A DNA stretch of 64,000 nt from Myxococcus hansupus (GCF_000280925.3 NZ_CP012109.1:1426001-1490000); one strand, 5' to 3'. Positions 10,484-19,936 are shown, counted from the first letter of the stretch. Numbers and translations: made by a program. Notes: a model not told the origin generated them from the sequence alone.

Positions 10484-11476
10484 TCAGGCCACGGGGCGCG
10501 GAACGCCCAGGTGCGGGTCGTCCACGTGTTCGACGACGGCCACGCGGTCTCCCACGGAGAGCGCATCGTGCAGCACGCGCACGGCTTCGTTCGAGTGGCG
10601 GATGCAGCCGTGCGAGACGTCGGTGCCGAGCAGGGACGGCAGGTTCGTCCCGTGCAACTCCTCGCCCGAGTGCCGGCCATCCGCCCAGGAGAGGTCGAGC
10701 ATGCGCACGCCGAAGACGTGGCGGTCGTTCCACAGCCGCGCGCCCGCGGCCTCGGTGGCGAGTTGATCCAACTTCGTGCGGACCACTTTGAGGCCCGTGC
10801 GGGTCGGTGAGGCTGTCGCGCCCGTGGCGTTGGGGAAGATGTCCACGAGTTGTCCACGGGGGTCGAAGAGGAACGTCCGGTGCTCGCGCAGCGCGACCAC
10901 CACGCGGACGGGCTGGCCGTCGAAGAACGCGGAGGGCAGGGCGCGTGACTGCCCGCGCATCCCTGGAGCTGGAGCCAGCGCATCCAGCGCGCGCAGCGTG
11001 GCGGCATCCAGCGTGCCCGTGGGGAGAACGGTGGGGAAGGTGCTCGCGGCATGGACCTGGAAGTTCCGGAGCGCGCGGGCAGTGTGTTCGCCGTGGACTC
11101 CGTCCGCGCCGCCGTGCAGAGCGAAGCCCATGTCGAGCAGTGCGGACTGAATGGCACGGAGGCCCTCGCCCCGACTTCCCGGGCCGAGCACCTGCGCTCC
11201 CGACGCGACGTCGGCCAACTGCGGCAGGCCGGTGAAGCGCGCGTTGGTCGGGGGCAGGGGCGTTCGCGCGAGCCGGTCGATGCCGTCCATGGACGGTGGT
11301 GTCTCGGACGGTGGACGTGCCTCCCGGGCGGGCTGAGGGCCTGGGGTAACGGTGATGCGGGAGGCAGTCTCGAGTCCGTGTCCTGTCTTCCCTAGGGCGG
11401 GGGGTGGTGCCGCGGCTGGAGCGTCAGGTGGAGGGAACGCGATGCGTGCCTGCGATGGCGAGATGGATGAGGTCAT
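10484..11476 (-). CDS. L,D-transpeptidase (YkuD) with peptidoglycan-binding domain
   Basis: 330 residues from the ATG at 11476 (MTSSISPSQ). An upstream frame extension to 11551 exists but would overlap the divergent gene's leader. A Pro-rich N-terminal part leads to a PG_binding_1 domain (LRAIQSALLDMGFALHGGADGVHG...ALRNFQ), then a YkuD catalytic domain with HGTNLPSLLGTDVSHGCIRHS; the Cys of SHGCIR is the nucleophile. No classical signal peptide is seen. It should cross-link or modify peptidoglycan outside the cytoplasmic membrane. Confidence 0.88.
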   Translation of the reverse strand: MTSSISPSQARIAFPPPDAPAAAPPPALGKTGHGLETASRITVTPGPQPAREARPPSETPPSMDGIDRLARTPLPPTNARFTGLPQLADVASGAQVLGPGSRGEGLRAIQSALLDMGFALHGGADGVHGEHTARALRNFQVHAASTFPTVLPTGTLDAATLRALDALAPAPGMRGQSRALPSAFFDGQPVRVVVALREHRTFLFDPRGQLVDIFPNATGATASPTRTGLKVVRTKLDQLATEAAGARLWNDRHVFGVRMLDLSWADGRHSGEELHGTNLPSLLGTDVSHGCIRHSNEAVRVLHDALSVGDRVAVVEHVDDPHLGVPRPVA

Positions 11477-11528
11477 CCCCGGCCTCAGTGCAAACCGCTC
11501 GCCCGGCGAATCCACACGAGGCCTGCCT

Positions 11529-11918
11529 TTGAGACCTGTCCCTGCCACCACGACGTTCCTGAACCTGGACCTCGAAATCCGGAGCCCACACCAGCTCTCG
11601 GGCCTGGTCCGCGCGCTGGCACCGGGCGCGTTCGCGCTTCACGAGGAGCCGCACTTCGCCTGCCTGGAGCTGTCCTCCTGGCCGACGTGCGTGGAGCCTG
11701 CCCTGATGGATTTCGTGGGGCTCATCCATGCCCTTCCCGAAGGGGCGCGCGCGGCGTGGGACGGCTGCACGCAGCGGCGCTTCGATATCGGGATTCAGGC
11801 GGGGCCGGAGCCCGCTTCATGCGTCTTCAAGGTGCCGGACGTCGTCGTCCGGCAGCTCGCCAGCGTGGGCGCGGAGCTCGCCTTCACCGTGTACGCGCCT
11901 GAGGTTACGGCGCGCTGA
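11529..11918 (+). CDS. conserved small protein of unknown function
   Basis: 129 residues if started at the TTG at 11529, which has GAGG 8 bases upstream; ATGs at 11442 and 11463 in the same frame are alternatives. Features are an N-terminal FLNLDLEI strand, LPEGARAAWDGC, and FDIGIQAG, which look like a family I recall from other myxobacterial genomes without known function. The last 14 bases overlap the 3' end of the convergent transglycosylase gene, and there is no room for a terminator between them. Confidence 0.65.
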   Translation: MRPVPATTTFLNLDLEIRSPHQLSGLVRALAPGAFALHEEPHFACLELSSWPTCVEPALMDFVGLIHALPEGARAAWDGCTQRRFDIGIQAGPEPASCVFKVPDVVVRQLASVGAELAFTVYAPEVTAR

Positions 11919-14490
11919 GCAGCAGCACCTTGCCCGTGGGGAGGGTGCGGTGGTCCTTGATCTTGTTCCACCGCATGATGTCGTCGACGCTGACGCCGTA
12001 GCGCTGCGCCACGGACCAGAGCGTCTCGCCTTCCGCCAGCGAATGGACCTTGCCGGGCTTGCCCGCGGGCTTGGTGGTGGTCACCGTGTGCTTCGCCAGC
12101 ACCGTCCCGCCGCGCTCCTGCACGCTGGGGGTGGTCTTGTCGCCGTCGGGCCAGACGTACAGCGTGGAGCCCACCTGAAGCGTCGGGTTGCGGCGCTTGA
12201 GGTTGTTCCACTGCTTCAGCGAGTCCACCGACACGTTGAACTTCGTCGCAATCACCCAGAGGCTGTCGCCGGACATCACGCCGTAGGTGATGCGCTGGCG
12301 CCCGTTGAGGGTCTCCTTTTTCACGGGGCCCGCGGCCACGGGGCCCTTGGGCGCGCCCGCGGGAACCTCGTCTTGGGGCCGCACCACCACGCCGCTGCGA
12401 CGGGCCTGCGCCACCTTCGAGGCCAGCGCGCCACCCGAGCTCTTCCCGGCGGGAATCGGAATCACCAGCTCGCCGCCCACGCGCAGCGTGCGCGCGGACT
12501 TGAGCTGGTTCATCTGGAGGATGGCCTCGGAGGCCGTGCCGTACTTCTCGGCGATTTGAGACAGGGTGTCGCCGCGCTTCACCTGGTGGATGCGGAAGGT
12601 GAGCCGCTCCGCCGGGCTGATGCGCTTGTAGTTCTCCGCGAACTGCGTCCCCGTCCCCTTGGGGAGCCGGAGCGTGTAGGGCTTCTTGGCCGTCGCGGGC
12701 GGCGTGCACCAGCGCTTCAGCTCCGGGTTGAGGTCCTGCACCACCTTGACCGGCACCCCGGCCGCGCGAGCCACGACGTCCAGGTCCGCCGCGTCGGTGA
12801 GCTGCACCTCGTCGAAGTCGAGCACGGGCTCGGGGTCGAACTCCCGCTCATGAAAGCCGAACGCCGTCGGCTGCTTGGCCACCAGCGCCGCGGCAATCAA
12901 CTTGGGAACGTAGTGCTTGGTCTCCTTCGCGAGCCCGCGCTCCTCCGACAGGAGCCAGAAGTTGGTGGTGCCGTGCCGCTCCACCATGCGCCGCACGCGT
13001 CCGGAGCCGGTGTTGTAGCCGGCCCACGCCAGGTACCAGTGCCCCAGCTCTCGCTTGAGGTCCTTCAGGTAGGACGCGGCGGCGTGGGTGGCCTTGATGG
13101 GGTCCCTGCGCTCGTCCACCCAGAAGTCCTGCTTCAGTCCGTACTGCTTGCCGGTGCTGGAGATGAACTGCCAGGGGCCGGCCGCGTGCGCCCACGAATA
13201 GGCGTGCGCGGAGAAGCCGCTCTCGATCATCGCCAGGTAGACGGTGTCCTTCGGCAGGCCGTACTGCTCCAGGATGGGGTGCATCACTGGCACGTACCGG
13301 GCCGCGCGCGACATCCACTTGCGGAACCAGCGCCTTCCCGGGCCCTGGAAGAACTGGACGTACTGGGCCACGAGCGGCTGCATCTCCACCGGGATGTCGT
13401 ACCGGTCCTGAATCTGGCTGACGTCGAAGGAGGCGAGGTCCGTGATGAGCGGAATCTCCGGCAGCTCCTCGTCCTCGCGGAAGGTGTACTCGTCGAGGGC
13501 GTCCAGCATCCGCATCCGCAGCGGGTTGGCCAGACCGAGCCGCCGCAGCGACTGCATCACCTCGGCGGTGGAGCGCGAAGCGGGGTCCAGCGTGGCGCCT
13601 TCCAGCGCGCGCAGCTCCTCCAGTTCCGCCGATTCGGATTCAACGGCGTCACGGGTGGCCTCGTCGTCCTCGGCGTCGTCCGCCGCCAGCAGGCCCGTGC
13701 CCGGCTCCAGTGGCTCCACCGTGTCATCGTCCCCTTCCGCAGGGGACGCCGTGGCGGCGGGCTCGGCCGAGGCCGGGGCGTTCTTCGTGTTCTCGGCCGC
13801 CACGGCGGTGGCGGGCGGGGAAGTGTCGCTTGCGGTGGCGGACTTCGACTCCACCGTCTCCGAGGCGGGCGCCGTCTGCTTCGCGGTGGCCGCTTCCTGG
13901 TTCGGCGCGGGCTGCTTCGTCTCCGCGGCCAGCGCCGGAGTGGCGGTGGTTGCCTGCTTCGCGTTCGTGGCTTCCAGGTCTGAGACAGGCTGCTTCGCGT
14001 CCGCCGCCGGAGTCGTTGCAGCCGGGGCCGTCTGCTTCGCGTCCGCTGCCGGAGTCGTCGCAGCCGTGGCCTTTTGCTTGGCGTTCGCGGAGGGCTGCTT
14101 CGTGTCCGCCGCCGGAGTCGTAGCCGCCGTGGCCGTCTGCTTCGCGGTCGCGGCGGGCTGCTTCGCGTCCGCCGCCGGAGTCGTCGCAGCCGTGGTTGCC
14201 TGCTTCGCGTCCGCCGCCGGAGCTGTCGCGGCCGGGGCCGCCTGCTTCACATCAGCCGGAGACGCCGCGGCGATGATTGCCTGCTTCGCGGCGCTGGGCG
14301 CCATTCTTCCCGGGGCCGCTCCGCCCACGGCGGGAGCGACAGCTCCCGCGGGCAGCTCCCCCAGGGGGACCCTCATCCCGTTCGACGCCAGGACCCGGGC
14401 CTCGACGGGAGTGTGCCCCACGGGCGGCGGGGCGAGTCCCGATGCGGGAGCCGAGGTCAGGGCAAGCAGGAGCAGGGGTAGAGGCGGCAT
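11905..14490 (-). CDS. lytic transglycosylase with LysM repeats (MltD-like)
   Basis: 861 residues. A signal-like N-terminus (MPPLPLLLLALTSAPASG) is followed by a long low-complexity region (about 70-200) of repeated AATTPAADAKQ-type units and an acidic linker. The SLT domain follows at about 390-550, with catalytic Glu in YLAMIESGF and the family motifs AAGPWQFI and YNTGSGRV. Three to four LysM modules follow (for example HQVKRGDTLSQIAEKYGT, YGVMSGDSLWVIATKF, HSLAEGETLWSVAQRYGV). It cleaves peptidoglycan glycan strands to 1,6-anhydro ends. It is much longer than E. coli MltD because of the N-terminal repeats. Confidence 0.93.
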   Translation of the reverse strand: MPPLPLLLLALTSAPASGLAPPPVGHTPVEARVLASNGMRVPLGELPAGAVAPAVGGAAPGRMAPSAAKQAIIAAASPADVKQAAPAATAPAADAKQATTAATTPAADAKQPAATAKQTATAATTPAADTKQPSANAKQKATAATTPAADAKQTAPAATTPAADAKQPVSDLEATNAKQATTATPALAAETKQPAPNQEAATAKQTAPASETVESKSATASDTSPPATAVAAENTKNAPASAEPAATASPAEGDDDTVEPLEPGTGLLAADDAEDDEATRDAVESESAELEELRALEGATLDPASRSTAEVMQSLRRLGLANPLRMRMLDALDEYTFREDEELPEIPLITDLASFDVSQIQDRYDIPVEMQPLVAQYVQFFQGPGRRWFRKWMSRAARYVPVMHPILEQYGLPKDTVYLAMIESGFSAHAYSWAHAAGPWQFISSTGKQYGLKQDFWVDERRDPIKATHAAASYLKDLKRELGHWYLAWAGYNTGSGRVRRMVERHGTTNFWLLSEERGLAKETKHYVPKLIAAALVAKQPTAFGFHEREFDPEPVLDFDEVQLTDAADLDVVARAAGVPVKVVQDLNPELKRWCTPPATAKKPYTLRLPKGTGTQFAENYKRISPAERLTFRIHQVKRGDTLSQIAEKYGTASEAILQMNQLKSARTLRVGGELVIPIPAGKSSGGALASKVAQARRSGVVVRPQDEVPAGAPKGPVAAGPVKKETLNGRQRITYGVMSGDSLWVIATKFNVSVDSLKQWNNLKRRNPTLQVGSTLYVWPDGDKTTPSVQERGGTVLAKHTVTTTKPAGKPGKVHSLAEGETLWSVAQRYGVSVDDIMRWNKIKDHRTLPTGKVLLLSAP
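13985..14290. repeat. degenerate coding repeats in the transglycosylase N-terminus
   Basis: On the + strand a unit close to CTGCTTCGCGTCCGCCGCCG, followed by GAGTCGTCGCAGCCG, recurs at least five times with variable spacing. On the coding strand this gives AATTPAADAKQ units. It is probably a disordered, length-variable linker. Confidence 0.75.
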
Positions 14491-14640
14491 ACAGTCGCGG
14501 GGACGGGCGCCCGGAGGCGGGCGAAAGCCGTGAGTATTCGCTCTTTTCCTTGACAGTCAAACAAGGAGTCGCTGTGTGCGCGCCGTTCCGGACCCCTGGT
14601 GGGGGCAAACGCCCGAGCGAGGCCCTGGATTCCTGGAGGG

Positions 14641-16170
14641 CTACGGCTTCCCGTGCCCCGGCCCCACGATTCGCGGCAGGTAGGTCGCGAAATCGAAGTG
14701 AGGCGAGTTCTCCGGGTTGTGACACGTGACGCAAACGCTCTCGCCCGGCGACGCGATGATGTTGCGGGCCGAGGGTGCGTCCGCGTGCTTCGACCCCGGG
14801 CCGTGGCAGCTCTCGCAGCCCACGTCCTCGCGGCCCGCCACCTTGTCGAGCCGGCACACGCCGCCAGGCTGCTCCCAGCCCGTGACGTGGCACCCGACGC
14901 AGTTGAGGTGGAACTGCTTGCCCGCCTGCTCAAGGGTCTCCCAGGCGTGGTGGTGCTTGGACTTCTCCCAGACGGGGAAGGCCTCCTCGTGGCAGGTGCG
15001 GCACGGCTCATTGCCCACGAAGCCCGCGCTGCCCGGCGGCGGCGGGGGACAGTCCTGTCCGTGCGCCTTCGCCCAGGCGAGGTTCATCTTCCCCACGTCC
15101 GCGTCGTAGGCGGTCACCAGCGCCAGGGCCTCCGCGTCGGAGGGGAGGCTGGACTCCAGCGGGACGAAGCGCAGCGTGAAGGCGTTGCCCGCGCCCGTGG
15201 CCACGGGCGGCGTGTTCAACAAGGCCTGTCGCCGCGCCACCAGCTCGTCGCGCTTGGCCTGCTTGAGCGCCTTGAGCTGCGGGTCGGTGCCGGGGCGGTT
15301 GATGTCCTTGTCCAGCAGCTCCGCCCGCTTCTCCAGTCCCTCGGCCTCGCGCTCCAGGTCCTCCTGTCCCTTCTGGAGGGAGAAGGCCCCCGGCTGCGTG
15401 CCGTACGCCAGGTCCACGCGCAGGAGCGAGCGTCCCTTGCTCTGCAGCGCCACCACGGGCACCTGCGCGCGCACCAGCCGGTTCTGCTCGCCGCTGAATT
15501 CGGTGGCGGTGCGGGTGGCGACGACGACGTCCGCCTTCAACCCGGGCTGCTCCACCGCCTTCTGGGCCGCATCCAACGTGACATCCAGCAGGCCCACCAC
15601 GAAGTCCGCGCCCTGGGCGCGAGCCTGGGCGCTGGCCTCGACGAGCTGCGCGGCCGTGGACGCCGCCACGATGCCCACCTTCCGCGCACCCGCGGGCAGC
15701 AGCTTCACCTCGCCGGGGGGAAGCTCCGGAAGGCCGAGTCCCTTGCGAAAGTCCGCGCCCTGCGTGTCATCCAGCGGGCCGGTGGCGCGAACCGACAGGC
15801 CCATGCGCCGCATGGCGTCCGCGAGCGCCTTCGCCTTGCGCTCCTCCTGTGGCACCTGTCCCGGCTTGAGCTGGAGCTCGCCAAAGAGGCTGTTGCCGCC
15901 ATCCACATAGAGGACGGGCAGGGGGCCCTTGCGCGCGTCCTGCACCTGCGCCGCGGCGCGGGCGATGCCGCCGCGCATGTTCTCGCTACAGCCGCACGGG
16001 CCCAGGTAGCCCCGCGTGTCGGCGGAAACGAAGAGGATGGCGCCCTCGGGCGCGGCGGCGGGCTTCGACTGGGAGGCGGCCTCGGCTTCAGCGGGCCGGG
16101 GCGGCGGGTCCTTGCGTGCACACCCGGCGAGCGACGCGGCCACCAGGGCCGCGGCGAGGAGGGCGCGCAT
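14641..16170 (-). CDS. tetrahaem cytochrome lipoprotein with UshA-like N-domain
   Basis: 509 residues from the ATG at 16170, whose MRALLAAALVAASLAGC is a lipoprotein signal (Cys17). The N-terminal half, ILFVSADTRGYLGPCGCSENMRGGIARAA followed by LPVLYVDGGNSLFG, matches the pattern of 5'-nucleotidase/UshA-like proteins that precede cytochrome domains. The C-terminal part has four CxxCH haem sites (CRTCH, CVGCH, CESCH, CVTCH), as in the cytochrome c554 class. Probably an outer-face electron-transfer lipoprotein. It is encoded 5 bp after the receiver gene and probably co-transcribed with it. Confidence 0.88.
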   Translation of the reverse strand: MRALLAAALVAASLAGCARKDPPPRPAEAEAASQSKPAAAPEGAILFVSADTRGYLGPCGCSENMRGGIARAAAQVQDARKGPLPVLYVDGGNSLFGELQLKPGQVPQEERKAKALADAMRRMGLSVRATGPLDDTQGADFRKGLGLPELPPGEVKLLPAGARKVGIVAASTAAQLVEASAQARAQGADFVVGLLDVTLDAAQKAVEQPGLKADVVVATRTATEFSGEQNRLVRAQVPVVALQSKGRSLLRVDLAYGTQPGAFSLQKGQEDLEREAEGLEKRAELLDKDINRPGTDPQLKALKQAKRDELVARRQALLNTPPVATGAGNAFTLRFVPLESSLPSDAEALALVTAYDADVGKMNLAWAKAHGQDCPPPPPGSAGFVGNEPCRTCHEEAFPVWEKSKHHHAWETLEQAGKQFHLNCVGCHVTGWEQPGGVCRLDKVAGREDVGCESCHGPGSKHADAPSARNIIASPGESVCVTCHNPENSPHFDFATYLPRIVGPGHGKP

Positions 16171-16175
16171 GGGGC

Positions 16176-16559
16176 TCACCAGAGGATGCTCTGCACCAGT
16201 TCGTCGATCTTCTCGCCCATGGCCTCCAGCCCGTTCACCTTGGACAGGGAGCCGTCGGCGCCGACCTGCTCGGCCAGCTTGGACAGCTCGTCGTCCGGGA
16301 GGCTGGAGAAGAGGACGATGGGGATGTCCTGGGTGCCGTACTCGTTCTTGAGCGTGCGGCAGATGTCCGTGCCCTTGGCCTCGGGCATGTGGATGTCGGT
16401 GAGGATGAGGTCGGGGCGCCACGTCTGCAGCGTCTTCTCGAACTCCATGAGCGTCGAGGTGGCGATGACCTCGTAGCCGCGCGCCTCGAGCACGGCCTTC
16501 TCCATCGCGAGCGTAATCTCGCTGTCGTCAATCAGGAGGATTCTTCGCTTCTCGGACAC
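16176..16559 (-). CDS. stand-alone response regulator receiver protein
   Basis: 127 residues from the GTG at 16559, chosen for the strong AAGGAAGG Shine-Dalgarno just upstream; the frame stays open further upstream without another good start. CheY-like motifs are LLIDDSE (acidic pocket), phospho-acceptor Asp in LILTDIHMP, and the conserved Ser in VLFSSL. The usual Lys is present in LSKVNG. No output domain is present. Upstream of, and probably co-transcribed with, the cytochrome lipoprotein gene. Confidence 0.9.
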   Translation of the reverse strand: MSEKRRILLIDDSEITLAMEKAVLEARGYEVIATSTLMEFEKTLQTWRPDLILTDIHMPEAKGTDICRTLKNEYGTQDIPIVLFSSLPDDELSKLAEQVGADGSLSKVNGLEAMGEKIDELVQSILW

Positions 16560-16740
16560 GGCGACCTTCCTTGTCCCTGTTTCTATCCTACCCCCACGCG
16601 CCGCACCAACGCTTTCCCGTGAGCGCCTGGCGCCGGAGTTTCCCTGATTTCGGATGTCCACCGCCGCACGGTCGCCCGCCGGGGTGCCGGGGCTGACTTC
16701 TTTCCAGTGAGACATCCAAAAGGGGATATGGAAGTCAGTC

Positions 16741-18393
16741 ATGATGCACCGTGACAGTTGGACTCAGAGAGCACGCATCCTGGCCCTGGCGCTGGGACTG
16801 CTAGGGAGCCTTCCTGCCGCCGCGCTCAACGCGGGCCTCGGGACGCCCCCGCCCACCGTGGACCGGCAGACGCCGCAGGCCTCCGTCCAGGGCTTCCTGG
16901 CCGCCGCGCACCGGGGGGACTACGAAACGGCGGCCCATTACCTGGACCTGGATTTCATCCCCCGCGCCCAGCAGAAGGAGCGGGGCTTCCAGCTTGCCCG
17001 CGCGCTCAAGTTCGTGCTGGACCGCAAGCTGCCCGTGGACGTGAGCGCGCTGAGCAAGGAGCCCGAGGGCGACCCGGCCGACGCGCGCTACGACCAGATT
17101 GGCACCATTCCGTTGCAGGGGAACTCCGTCCCCATCCGTGTCCAGCGCGTCCCCGCCGAAGGGGGGCTCGTCTGGGTCTTCAATGAGTCCACCATGCGGC
17201 AGGTGGACCCGCTCTTCGCGGAGTACGGCCCCCGGCTGGTGGGCTTCCTGCCGGCCTTCTTCTTCAGTGACACGGTGCTGGGGCTGGAGCCCTGGCAGTG
17301 GCTGGGGCTGCTGGTGACGGTGCTGGGCAGCCTGGTCCTGTCGGTGTTGCTGGAGCGCCTGGTGCTGGCCCTCGCCCGCCGGGTGGCGCGGTGGACCAAG
17401 TTCACGTGGGAGGACGACGTGGTGTCCTCGGGGAAGGGGCCCCTGAAGCTGCTCGCCTTCTCCGCGCTGTTGGTGGTGGGCACGCTGCTGCTGCGACTGC
17501 CGCGTCCCGCGCAGGGCTTCTTCATGCGGGTGGGCTACTCGTTGAGCGTCGTGGCGCTGGCCTGGGCCGTGCTGCGCATCCTCCACGTCTCCGCCGCCTT
17601 CGTGCAGAGCCGCGTGTCGTCGGAGATGAAGGACGCGACGCGGGCGCGCAGCGTGAGCACGCAGTTGGTGGTGCTCCGGGCCATCTTCGAGGTGGCCACC
17701 TATGTCATCGCCGCCGCGCTGCTGCTCATCCAGTTCGAGGTGGTGCGAAACGTCGGTGTGTCGCTGCTGGCCTCCGCTGGTATCGCCGGCCTGGTGCTCG
17801 GCCTCGCGGCGCAGAAGTCCATTGGCACGCTGCTGGCCGGCATCCAGCTCTCCATCACCCAGCCCATCAGCATTGGTGACACGCTCATCACCGAGGGCGA
17901 GTGGGGCACGGTGGAGAAAATCACGCTCACCTACGTGGTGCTCCGGACGTGGGACCAGCGCCGCCTGGTCATCCCCATCACCCAGTTCCTGGACAAGCCG
18001 TTCCAGAACTGGAGCAAGGGCAACCCGGAGATGCTGGGGCCCGTCATCCTCCAGGTGGATTTCCAGACGGACATCGACGCGCTCCGCGTGGAGCTGCGCC
18101 GCATCCTGGAGAACGAGGGCAAGGACATGTGGGACGGCCGCGTGGCGACGGTGGTCGTCATGGACGTGCTGGACCGGACCCTCACGGTGCGCGCGCTGGT
18201 CAGCGTGTCGGACTTCAGCAGGCTCTTCGATTTGCGGGCGCTGGTGCGCGAGAAGCTGATTGCCTACCTGCGCACGAAGCCCTTGTGGCTGCCCGTCACC
18301 CGCACGGAGGCGCGGCCCTTCCCGCTGCCGGAGCCGTCGCCGGCCCTGGAGCCGCAGGCGCCCGCCACCCCGCCCACGCCGCCCCGGGCGTAA
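16741..18393 (+). CDS. MscS-family mechanosensitive channel
   Basis: 550 residues. A signal peptide-like N-terminus (ILALALGLLGSLPAAALNA) precedes a periplasmic domain (about 30-165). Four or five membrane helices follow (about 180-365). The pore helix and beta domain are recognisable from SLLASAGIAGLVLGLAAQKSIGTLL and the family hallmark ITQPISIGDTL, then VVLRTWDQRRLVIP and the C-terminal vestibule. Probably a large MscS homologue that opens on membrane tension. Start ATG at 16741; 16744 is an alternative. Confidence 0.93.
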   Translation: MMHRDSWTQRARILALALGLLGSLPAAALNAGLGTPPPTVDRQTPQASVQGFLAAAHRGDYETAAHYLDLDFIPRAQQKERGFQLARALKFVLDRKLPVDVSALSKEPEGDPADARYDQIGTIPLQGNSVPIRVQRVPAEGGLVWVFNESTMRQVDPLFAEYGPRLVGFLPAFFFSDTVLGLEPWQWLGLLVTVLGSLVLSVLLERLVLALARRVARWTKFTWEDDVVSSGKGPLKLLAFSALLVVGTLLLRLPRPAQGFFMRVGYSLSVVALAWAVLRILHVSAAFVQSRVSSEMKDATRARSVSTQLVVLRAIFEVATYVIAAALLLIQFEVVRNVGVSLLASAGIAGLVLGLAAQKSIGTLLAGIQLSITQPISIGDTLITEGEWGTVEKITLTYVVLRTWDQRRLVIPITQFLDKPFQNWSKGNPEMLGPVILQVDFQTDIDALRVELRRILENEGKDMWDGRVATVVVMDVLDRTLTVRALVSVSDFSRLFDLRALVREKLIAYLRTKPLWLPVTRTEARPFPLPEPSPALEPQAPATPPTPPRA

Positions 18394-18403
18394 AAACCCG
18401 TCA

Positions 18404-18433
18404 CCCCCAGGTGAGTGAGTCCTTGCCTGGGGG
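18404..18433 (+). terminator. hairpin terminator after the MscS gene
   Basis: CCCCCAGG and CCTGGGGG arms (8 bp, perfect) with a 14-nt loop, beginning 10 bases after the stop. No long T-run. Confidence 0.6.
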
Positions 18434-18512
18434 CAGGCGGTCTTGAATATTCGGTGCGCCGCGCCGTCGGAGCGCGGGTATTTCGCACCTGTCGCCAGGG
18501 GGAGTCTTCGAG

Positions 18513-19079
18513 ATGATGCGTCATGTCAGGTTGTGTGGGGCCCTGGTGCTGGTGGCTGCCACCGTGCCGCTGACCGCCGGTGCCCAATCCCGAGGCCGCA
18601 CGGACGGCCCCGAGGAATCCGAGTACGGCAAGGGTGGCTACAGCGGTCCCGGAGGACGGAGCGTGTCGCTCCAACTCGACTGGGGCGCGGCCATCAACTC
18701 CCGCAAGCCGCCCCGGGGCGCACCCGAGGGACCGCCGCTGTTCGTGGGCGCCACGCTCTCGCTGTGGGGCGCGGACTGGTTCCAGATGGATGTGAGCGGC
18801 GCCTACGTGTTCGACGGAGGCCGCTTCGTCGGCATGGTGGGCCCGCGCTTCCGGACCTGGGGCTGGCCGCTGGTGTTCACCGCGGGCCTGAAGGCCGGCG
18901 CCATCGTCATCCCGGAGGGAGAGGGGCTGCGCTTCGGCATCTCGCCGCAGCTCGGCGCCGAAGTCCTCCTGGGAGACCGCGAGAACATCCTGATGGCCCT
19001 CAACTACACCCCGGACATCCCCATTGGCGGCGGCGGCGTCACGCACCGGCTGGGCATGTCCGTGGGCTACAAGTTCTAG
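18513..19079 (+). CDS. secreted protein of unknown function, possible outer-membrane barrel
   Basis: 188 residues. It has a signal peptide (MMRHVRLCGALVLVAATVPLTAGAQS) and a body of alternating strands with Gly and aromatic residues (for example FVGATLSLWGADWFQMDVSG, ending in GLGMSVGYKF-like residues and a terminal Phe). The terminal aromatic and the strand pattern suggest a small beta-barrel or outer-membrane protein; this is inference. It is the first of four genes (18513-21815) in the same direction with short gaps. Confidence 0.75.
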   Translation: MMRHVRLCGALVLVAATVPLTAGAQSRGRTDGPEESEYGKGGYSGPGGRSVSLQLDWGAAINSRKPPRGAPEGPPLFVGATLSLWGADWFQMDVSGAYVFDGGRFVGMVGPRFRTWGWPLVFTAGLKAGAIVIPEGEGLRFGISPQLGAEVLLGDRENILMALNYTPDIPIGGGGVTHRLGMSVGYKF

Positions 19080-19094
19080 AGAGGAGGCCTCGAC

Positions 19095-19922
19095 ATGATT
19101 GCCCAGGTGCTCGCCGCCACGCTGGCGCTGGCCGTCAGCCAGGCGCCCGTCTCCGTTTCCAACCGGGGAAACCCGCAGGTGAACCTGCCGTTTCCCACGG
19201 GAGACGTGCAGACCTACAACATCATCCAGTGGGACCCGAACCAGCTCCCGCGCCTCTATGAGCGCTCCGACCAGCTCCCCCTCTCCGACGAGGAGCTGAC
19301 CAAGCTGTCCCAGGCCGGCTTCGAGCCCGCCCAGTTGGTGAAGATGATCGAGGAGCGGCGCTGCGCCTGTGACGCCAGCGCGGATGGCCTCATCCGGCTC
19401 AAGAAGGCCGGCGTGGACAAGGACGTCATCGCGGCGGTGTCGCGGCATGGCCTGGCGCCCAACCGGTTCCTCAACCTGCTGGTGACGCTGGACTTCACCG
19501 GGGAGAGCCGCAGCGCGCGCGAGGCCTTCCTCTACTTCTTCGTGGACGACGGGGACATCACCCGCGTCTTCACCGCCAACATCCCGGAGCTCTTGCGCCG
19601 CCGCAACAGCCACGAGTCGACGGTGGACCGCAGCGACATCCTGGTGGCGCGCACCGTGCGCCGCGTCCAACTCGCGGGGCAGGTGCCGCTGCGCACCTAC
19701 GGCAAGCACAACGTCCTGGTGGCCGCCAGCGCGAGCCCCACGCTCACGCACCCGTCCCAGCTCACGCAGCAGGAGCTGTCGCGGTCGCAGAGCTACACCT
19801 TCGACTATCCGCGCGCGTCGTTGCAGAACGTCTGCCGCCTGATGGCTGGGTACCGGCGTGACGCGGTGCTCGCCTACAGGTGGAACTTCGAGGGCAGCCG
19901 CTTCGAATGCGAATGGAACTAG
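19095..19922 (+). CDS. secreted protein of unknown function
   Basis: 275 residues, with an N-terminal signal sequence (MIAQVLAATLALAVSQA). It starts 15 bp after the preceding gene, with GAGGAGG upstream. The middle has a helical stretch LSDEELTKLSQAGFEPAQLVKMIEERRC with two close Cys (CAC). The C-terminal half includes VARTVRRVQLAGQVPL. I do not recognise a family. Its place before the LpoB-type gene suggests an envelope role. Confidence 0.75.
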   Translation: MIAQVLAATLALAVSQAPVSVSNRGNPQVNLPFPTGDVQTYNIIQWDPNQLPRLYERSDQLPLSDEELTKLSQAGFEPAQLVKMIEERRCACDASADGLIRLKKAGVDKDVIAAVSRHGLAPNRFLNLLVTLDFTGESRSAREAFLYFFVDDGDITRVFTANIPELLRRRNSHESTVDRSDILVARTVRRVQLAGQVPLRTYGKHNVLVAASASPTLTHPSQLTQQELSRSQSYTFDYPRASLQNVCRLMAGYRRDAVLAYRWNFEGSRFECEWN

Positions 19923-19936
19923 GAGTGACCCGCACC

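Noticed and set aside
11728-13983. A 751-codon open frame on the + strand
   Set aside because: Antisense to the lytic transglycosylase, whose motifs are unmistakable.
14599-16476. A 625-codon open frame on the + strand
   Set aside because: Antisense to the cytochrome lipoprotein and receiver genes.
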